Both the position numbers and the translations under genes were made by a program. Shown here piece after piece: positions 7,752 through 10,993 of a stretch of DNA of 10,993 nt. Below the pieces are notes generated by a model, which worked only from the letters and a program-made list of their open reading frames with translations, was not told the origin of the DNA and did no database searches. How positions within the stretch are numbered: position 1 is the stretch's first letter; each line of letters opens with the position of its first letter. This DNA comes from Desulfobulbaceae bacterium (lineage in GTDB: Bacteria > Desulfobacterota > Desulfobulbia > Desulfobulbales > UBA5123): assembly GCA_029865195.1 (NCBI GenBank), contig JAOUHH010000064.1, positions 1-10,993 on the forward strand. The letters run 5' to 3'.

Positions 7752-8216
7752 ATGTACAAACGAAGTGATAGCGATGAATTTATCGTTAATACGGAAACCG
7801 GGGCGCATATCCCCGCCAATCCATACAACGCGGATTGGCAGCGATATCAAGCCTGGCTCGCCGAGGGCAACACCCCGGGCCCGGCGTACAGCCTGGATGA
7901 GCTGATGGCCAAGGTCTCCCTGGCCATCGAAGATGAGGCCAACACCCGCGTGGATGCCGCGACCAGCAGCGACCCGCGCGCCAAGCGCAAGGCCCTGGCC
8001 AAATCCATCCGCCTGCTCCGCAAGGAGCTAAAAGGTACGGCAAGCCCGAGCGATCTCGCTTACCTCAACGCCCAGGAGGCGGTAGTCGAATACATCGAGG
8101 CGCTGGAGGCAACCGCCGCCGTCAACATCGCCTGGGTACAGAATCCGGCCCGCACCGAGGCGGAGCTGGAGGCCTTCGACCCGGCAAGCAGTATAACCTG
8201 GCCGACCCTGGCCTGA
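7752..8216 (+). CDS. Tail-fibre-associated protein, possible assembly chaperone (154 aa)
   Basis: A purine-rich GGGGAAAAGAGAG at 7738-7750 precedes the ATG and serves as the ribosome binding site. The N-terminus contains IPANPYNADWQRYQAWLAEG followed by NTPGPA, a motif widespread in short phage proteins encoded just after tail fibres, some called XkdW-like or fibre assembly proteins. Residues about 60-140 are charged, helical and Ala/Leu-rich, and fit a chaperone-like helical bundle. There is no signal peptide or membrane segment. Position directly after the fibre supports a role in folding or attaching it, but this is inferred. The TGA stop at 8214-8216 overlaps an ATG that opens a continuous frame into dam; see the dam entry for the start choice. 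Confidence 0.65.
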   Translation: MYKRSDSDEFIVNTETGAHIPANPYNADWQRYQAWLAEGNTPGPAYSLDELMAKVSLAIEDEANTRVDAATSSDPRAKRKALAKSIRLLRKELKGTASPSDLAYLNAQEAVVEYIEALEATAAVNIAWVQNPARTEAELEAFDPASSITWPTLA

Positions 8217-8228
8217 TGAAATGGGACT

Positions 8229-8351
8229 GGGGGTGGTCACAACACCCCCGAACCACTCAAGCCGTGCCGCGAACACGGAAGGAGGTCCGCAGGTTCTCCC
8301 GCTATAGTCCCAAGCTTTGTGGCTCGGGCGTTTGTCTAGCAGATAACCTGC
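8229..8351 (+). ncRNA. Putative structured RNA / leader upstream of dam
   Basis: Three hairpins follow one another in the only sizeable gap of the operon. Hairpin 1 pairs 8229-8235 (GGGGGTG) with 8243-8249 (CACCCCC), perfect, loop of seven. Hairpin 2 pairs 8262-8266 (CCGTG) with 8274-8278 (CACGG), perfect, loop of seven. Element 3 has an outer stem 8289-8295 (GCAGGTT) with 8345-8351 (AACCTGC), a middle stem 8301-8304 (GCTA) with 8337-8340 (TAGC), and an inner stem 8309-8315 (CCCAAGC) with 8322-8328 (GCTCGGG) that has one A-C mismatch. No T-run follows any stem, so they are not plain terminators. The structure ends about 20 bases before the dam start. It may be a cis-regulator of dam, a processed non-coding RNA, or an RNA packaged or used by the phage. 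Base pairing alone does not prove function. Confidence 0.5.
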
Positions 8352-8360
8352 AATCACGCA

Positions 8361-8364
8361 AAGG
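8361..8364 (+). promoter_or_regulatory. Ribosome binding site fixing the dam start
   Basis: AAGG within CAAAGGAAAATGT lies seven bases before the ATG at 8372. It supports that start over the in-frame ATG at 8216, which lacks family-like sequence after it. Confidence 0.6.
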
Positions 8365-8371
8365 AAAATGT

Positions 8372-9133
8372 ATGGGGAGTTTTATTCCATATTTTGGAGG
8401 CAAAAACAGACTGGCAAAAACGATTATCAGCAAATTTCCGGATCACGGCTGTTACGTGGAGGTCTTCGCGGGCGGGGCGCATGTCCTGTTCCGCAAGGAG
8501 CCGTCCCATGCCGAGGTCCTTAACGATCTCGACCGCGATCTGGTGACCCTGTACCGGGTAATCAAACATCACCCGGAAGAGCTGCACCGCCAGTTCAAAT
8601 ACTCGCTGATCTCCCGCGATGAGTTCAGGCGCGAGAGGGAGGTAAACCCGGACACCCTCACCGACATCCAGAGGGCTGCCCGCTATCTCTACCTGCAAAA
8701 GACGGCCTTCGGCGGCAAGAGTGTTGGCCAGACCTTCGGCACCGCCACCACCCACGCCCCGAGGCTTAATTTTTTGGCGTTGGAATCAACCCTGGAAGCA
8801 GCCTGGGAACGGCTGGCACGGGTAACGATCGAATGCATGGACTACAAGGAGCTGATTAAGAGATACGACCGGCCGCACACCCTCTTCTTCCTCGACCCGC
8901 CGTATTATGAGATACCCGGCTATAAGCACAACTTCGTGGAGCAGGATTTTCTTGATCTGGCCAACCAACTGGCAACGATCAAAGGCAGATTCCTCATGAC
9001 CATCAACGACCACCCCGAGGTCCGCCAAATCTTCAAGCGGTTCACCATTGAGGAGGCCACCCTGAAATACTCGGTCACCACCACCCAAAACGGCCGCGCC
9101 AAAACACGCACCGAACTCATCATCACCAACTAA
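8372..9133 (+). CDS. dam: D12-class (Dam-type) DNA adenine methyltransferase (253 aa)
   Basis: Predicted to transfer a methyl group from S-adenosylmethionine to N6 of adenine, probably in GATC. The chosen start gives MGSFIPYFGGKNRLA, the usual Dam N-terminus with its F-x-GGK motif at residues 8-11. The SAM-binding motif VFAGGAHV is at 31-38, NDLD at 51-54, and the catalytic DPPY at 175-178, an order that fits the alpha class of amino-methyltransferases. Length is close to Escherichia coli Dam (278). No restriction partner is adjacent, so it is an orphan enzyme. In phages such enzymes protect DNA against host restriction or alter replication and gene control. The frame is open 52 codons further upstream to 8216, but that stretch is basic, unlike the family, and coincides with the putative RNA structure. 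The GATC specificity is inferred from family. Confidence 0.88.
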   Translation: MGSFIPYFGGKNRLAKTIISKFPDHGCYVEVFAGGAHVLFRKEPSHAEVLNDLDRDLVTLYRVIKHHPEELHRQFKYSLISRDEFRREREVNPDTLTDIQRAARYLYLQKTAFGGKSVGQTFGTATTHAPRLNFLALESTLEAAWERLARVTIECMDYKELIKRYDRPHTLFFLDPPYYEIPGYKHNFVEQDFLDLANQLATIKGRFLMTINDHPEVRQIFKRFTIEEATLKYSVTTTQNGRAKTRTELIITN

Positions 9134-9150
9134 AAAAACAGGTCATGAAA

Positions 9151-9201
9151 AGGTCATTAAACCACCCTTGAAAACCACCTCAAAACCCGGTTTAATGACC
9201 T
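9151..9201. repeat. Perfect 13-bp inverted repeat after dam
   Basis: AGGTCATTAAACC (9151-9163) and GGTTTAATGACCT (9189-9201) are exact reverse complements with a 25-base spacer. The outer seven bases occur once more in direct orientation at 9140-9146. No T-run follows, so an intrinsic terminator is unlikely although a transcript could fold here. A protein-binding site near the prophage end is the other reading. Confidence 0.85.
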
Positions 9202-9356
9202 GCATTAACAAACCCAAACCTCGCGACAAACAAGTCCGTAGGTCGCGACGCGCTACAACAACAGAAAGATATATCCAAAAGATAAATAACGATCTTGAAG
9301 AAACGATGGAGTTGCTAACCGAGACAAAATCAACCCGGAAGCCAGAGGAAAAGTGA
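9195..9356 (+). CDS. Doubtful small basic open reading frame (53 aa)
   Basis: The frame from ATG 9195 (or TTG 9168) to TGA 9354-9356 encodes a Lys/Arg/Thr-rich N-terminus and a possible amphipathic helix with YIQKINNDLEETMELL. No ribosome binding site precedes either start, and the ATG lies inside the inverted repeat. Composition differs from the phage genes. It may be a remnant at the prophage end or not a gene at all. Confidence 0.2.
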   Translation: MTCINKPKPRDKQVRRSRRATTTERYIQKINNDLEETMELLTETKSTRKPEEK

Positions 9357-9378
9357 TTTACACGCAGAGGTTACACGT

Positions 9379-9416
9379 AAAAAAAACGGGAAGTTAGATT
9401 GTGCTCTAACTTCCCG
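9379..9416 (-). terminator. Strong intrinsic terminator of tRNA-Glu
   Basis: Read on the - strand, CGGGAAGTTAGA (9405-9416) and its exact complement TCTAACTTCCCG (9387-9398) form a 12-pair stem around a six-base loop, followed at once by eight T (9379-9386). It begins seven bases after the tRNA 3' CCA, and would end the tRNA transcript and shield it from the prophage side. Confidence 0.93.
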
Positions 9417-9423
9417 GAATTTC

Positions 9424-9498
9424 TGGTGACCCCAAGGGGAATCGAACCCCTGTTTTCGGCGTGAGAGGCCAACGTCCTGACCGCTAGACGATGGGGCC
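9424..9498 (-). tRNA. tRNA-Glu (anticodon CUC)
   Basis: The - strand folds as a complete cloverleaf. The acceptor stem is GGCCCCA with TGGGGTC (one G-U). The D arm contains GTCTAGCGGTCAGGAC. The anticodon stem TTGGC pairs with GCCGA around the loop CTCTCAC, giving anticodon CUC for the codon GAG. The T stem AGGGG/CCCCT carries the invariant GTTCGATTC loop. The discriminator is A and the 3' CCA is encoded (9424-9426). It has its own promoter upstream and terminator downstream. Its 3' end faces the prophage, so it is a candidate integration site. Confidence 0.96.
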
Positions 9499-9512
9499 TT
9501 GCGATGTGCAAC

Positions 9513-9541
9513 CTTATACGCGAAACAAGATGGGTTGTCAA
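9513..9541 (-). promoter_or_regulatory. Sigma-70-type promoter of tRNA-Glu
   Basis: On the - strand, TTGACA (9536-9541) is a perfect -35 box. Seventeen bases later comes TATAAG (9513-9518), a five-of-six -10 box. The predicted start lies near 9506, giving a leader of only about eight bases before the mature tRNA 5' end at 9498. Confidence 0.85.
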
Positions 9542-9560
9542 GCGAGAGTTTGAAAAAATG

Positions 9561-10142
9561 TTACGTGTGGTTAGCGGGAGGGGAGCCGATGGCGCGACCG
9601 AATTCGCGAGCCCGTTTTAATTCCCCGTTCATGGAAGCGATTGCACCTTTGCCGTCCACCCCCCGCACCAGAAGTTCGCCCCGGTAGTCAAAGTTCATGG
9701 CGTCCAGGCCGTAACGGGCGGTGAGGATGGCGCCGTCAAATATTTTGTCGCCCTTAGAGGCGGCTACGCTGACTAGGTAGCCCGCTCCGATTCCTTTTTT
9801 CCTTGCATGGCCAAGCTTGTATTTGCGCGACCACATGGCCTGGCATCGATCGATCATTGCCTTGCCCTGGGCGGTGATACCGTAAAAATAGATTGGTGAG
9901 CCGATAATCAGGAAGTCGGCGCCATCGATTTTGTCATAGAGAAGGGTCATTTCATCTCCCAGTACGCAGATACCGGTGGCGTCGCACCCGCCACAGGCAA
10001 TGCAGGGGCTGATGTCGTGCTCACCGATCCGGATCAGTTCGCTCTCCGCGCCCGTTTCTCGTAAGCCTTCCGCCACTTGGCGCAGCAGGGTTTCGGTGTT
10101 TCCTCCCTTGCGAGGGCTACAGCTGAGAAGCAGGGCTTGCAT
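9561..10142 (-). CDS. Flavodoxin-fold FMN-dependent reductase with Cys cluster (193 aa)
   Basis: Cytosolic flavoprotein of the NADPH-dependent FMN reductase / iron-sulfur flavoprotein group; the physiological substrate is unknown. The N-terminus MQALLLSCSPRKGGNT carries the FMN-phosphate loop (residues 7-16), and GSPIYFYGIT at 81-90 is the second flavin-binding loop. Cysteines at 47, 50, 53 and 59 (PCIACGGC then GIC) resemble the compact cluster that binds an iron-sulfur centre in related proteins. An ATG four codons upstream (10154) is in frame, but 10142 is preferred because GAGG lies six bases before it and it gives the usual family start. The start lies within the end of malQ, so the two genes are co-transcribed and probably coupled. 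No terminator is seen between this gene and the tRNA promoter. Confidence 0.85.
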   Translation of the reverse strand: MQALLLSCSPRKGGNTETLLRQVAEGLRETGAESELIRIGEHDISPCIACGGCDATGICVLGDEMTLLYDKIDGADFLIIGSPIYFYGITAQGKAMIDRCQAMWSRKYKLGHARKKGIGAGYLVSVAASKGDKIFDGAILTARYGLDAMNFDYRGELLVRGVDGKGAIASMNGELKRAREFGRAIGSPPANHT

Positions 10143-10993
10143 CAAGGTCCTCATCTTGGTTATTGCTAGGAAATTTTATATGTTGCAGTCTGCCGAAAAA
10201 CTCGGTGCGTTCGCGCAGGCGAGCGCCGTTTGCCGAGGAGAGAAATCTGGGAGCGCAGCGCCAGCTCCAGTTGTTCCCCATGGTGCTGGGGGTGTTCATT
10301 CGGCAATCATTTCCGAATCCCAAAATATCCTGCAGGGGCAGGATGGATAAACGAGCAGGCGAGGAAAGGGCGAGGTGGATGAAATCATCGTTGATGGCGG
10401 TGGATTGCGAGTCCGCACGGTTGGCATGGGCCCGGGCTCTTTTTTTTTCATCTTCTGCCACCTCCGGGCTCATATACCAGCCCAATACGGTGTCGTTGTC
10501 GTGGGTTCCGGTGTAGACCACGCAATTTTGGATATGATTGTAGGGCAGATAGGGGTTTTCAACGTGACCATCAAAAGCAAAAAGTAGGATCTTCATTCCT
10601 GGAAATTCTAAGGTATCACGCAGTTCCTCCACTTCGGGGGTGATGATGCCCAAATCCTCGGCGATGATAGGTAGTTTGCCAACTCTTTTTTCCATCTCTC
10701 GGAAAAAATTCAGGCCCGGCCCTTTCACCCAGGTGCCGTTAATCGCCGTTTTTTCCTCGGCCCTGATGCGCCAGTATGATTCAAAACCCCGGAAATGATC
10801 AATGCGTACCGCATCAACCTGTGAAAAGGTTGCTCGCAGCCGTTTGGCCCACCAATCGTAAAGCTGATTTTCAATGGAAGCGTCAGGGTCGTTCCATCTG
10901 TAAAGTGGATTGCCCCAACGTTGCCCGGTGGCGCTAAAGTAATCGGGTGGGACTCCGGCGATATGGGAAGGCTTGCGGGTGATGGGGTCGAGT
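10117..10993 (-). CDS. malQ: 4-alpha-glucanotransferase (amylomaltase), C-terminal part, partial
   Basis: Glycoside hydrolase family 77 enzyme that moves maltodextrin chains between alpha-1,4-glucans in glycogen or maltodextrin metabolism. The frame is open to the window edge, so 291 C-terminal residues are visible and the N-terminal part, about 40 percent, is missing. All three catalytic acids are present: the nucleophile Asp in VRIDHFRGF (codon 10798-10800), the acid/base Glu in IIAEDLG (10657-10659) and the Asp of THDNDT. The family features HIAGVPPDYFSATGQRWGNP, WVKGPG and NTPSTMGNNWSWR are also seen. After the usual end (RLRERTEFFGR) a tail of about 23 polar residues runs into the reductase gene and stops at TAG 10117-10119. 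The overlap with the reductase is 26 bases. It is a normal, intact host gene as far as seen. Confidence 0.95.
   Translation of the reverse strand, partial: LDPITRKPSHIAGVPPDYFSATGQRWGNPLYRWNDPDASIENQLYDWWAKRLRATFSQVDAVRIDHFRGFESYWRIRAEEKTAINGTWVKGPGLNFFREMEKRVGKLPIIAEDLGIITPEVEELRDTLEFPGMKILLFAFDGHVENPYLPYNHIQNCVVYTGTHDNDTVLGWYMSPEVAEDEKKRARAHANRADSQSTAINDDFIHLALSSPARLSILPLQDILGFGNDCRMNTPSTMGNNWSWRCAPRFLSSANGARLRERTEFFGRLQHIKFPSNNQDEDLDASPASQL
10149..10152 (-). promoter_or_regulatory. Ribosome binding site deciding the reductase start
   Basis: GAGG on the - strand is six bases before the ATG at 10142. No comparable site precedes the alternative ATG at 10154. Confidence 0.6.

Larger units (their letters stand above)
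1..9378 (+). mobile_element. Right part of an integrated prophage (siphovirus-like tail module and dam)
   Basis: Everything from the left edge to the end of the methylase gene reads as one phage late-gene block on one strand. It runs tape measure, tail-tip protein, hub, zinc ribbon, small virion protein, fibre, fibre-associated protein and orphan DNA methylase. Adjacent stop and start codons overlap or nearly touch throughout. The strand switches at the tRNA-Glu, beyond which the genes are ordinary host genes. The right border is not resolved: it lies between the end of dam (9133) and the tRNA 3' end (9424), and 9378 is a nominal limit just before the tRNA terminator. The left part, including integrase, lysis, capsid and packaging genes, is outside the window. 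A defective prophage or a phage-tail-like particle cluster is possible, but every visible gene is intact. Confidence 0.85.
9134..9378. other. Presumed prophage right-border region
   Basis: About 245 AT-richer bases separate dam from the tRNA terminator and hold no convincing gene. They contain an A-run after the dam stop, three AGGTCAT elements (two direct, 9140-9146 and 9151-9157, one inverted, 9195-9201), a 13-bp inverted repeat, two TCGCGAC copies (9221-9227 and 9243-9249) and one doubtful small reading frame. Repeats of this kind are found at integrase and excisionase arm sites, but no integrase is visible here and the attachment core is not identified. Confidence 0.45.

Noticed and set aside
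8214..8254. Hammerhead-like CTGATGA followed by a hairpin and CGAA
   Set aside because: The conserved GAAA and the correct stem II spacing are missing; CTGATGA here is simply the end of the preceding gene.
8229..8351. Retron-type RNA, because some retrons carry a Dam gene
   Set aside because: No reverse transcriptase is nearby and the closing repeats are too close together for an msr-msd RNA.
9371..9380. TTACACGTAA as a possible operator palindrome
   Set aside because: It is not a true palindrome at the centre and no second copy supports it.

Overview
The window is the right-hand end of an integrated prophage, from the left edge to somewhere between about 9134 and 9423, followed by host chromosome. 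All phage genes are on the + strand and packed head to tail with overlapping stop/start codons. The order is tape measure, a small tail-tip protein, a 1137-residue tail hub/spike, a zinc-ribbon protein, a small virion protein, a tail fibre, a fibre-associated protein and a Dam-type DNA adenine methylase. A tape measure followed by a small tail-tip protein and a large hub, with no sheath or baseplate-wedge genes in view, fits a long, non-contractile (siphovirus-like) tail. No lysis, integrase, portal or capsid gene lies in the window, so those must be to the left.

The host side is on the - strand: a tRNA-Glu (anticodon CUC) with a consensus-like promoter and a strong intrinsic terminator, a flavodoxin-fold FMN-dependent reductase, and the C-terminal part of a 4-alpha-glucanotransferase (MalQ) cut by the window edge. 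The malQ stop codon lies inside the reductase gene, so these two form an operon. The tRNA 3' end points at the prophage, the usual arrangement when a tRNA gene is the integration target, but the other attachment site is outside the window.

The organism is a Gram-negative-like bacterium with fairly high GC and canonical sigma-70 promoter and Shine-Dalgarno signals. The style of the reductase and the phage genes suggests a Desulfobacterota (former Deltaproteobacteria) host; this is an impression, not a proof.

The most interesting stretch is the roughly 155-base gap between the fibre-associated gene and dam. It holds two perfect stem-loops and a third long compound hairpin, and looks like a structured RNA or a cis-regulatory leader of the methylase gene. 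Other unusual points are a seven-copy, 18-20-residue repeat at the C-terminus of the hub, a histidine-rich probable metal-binding loop in the same protein, a perfect 21-bp in-frame tandem duplication, a zinc-ribbon gene inside the tail operon, and a 13-bp inverted repeat at the presumed prophage edge.
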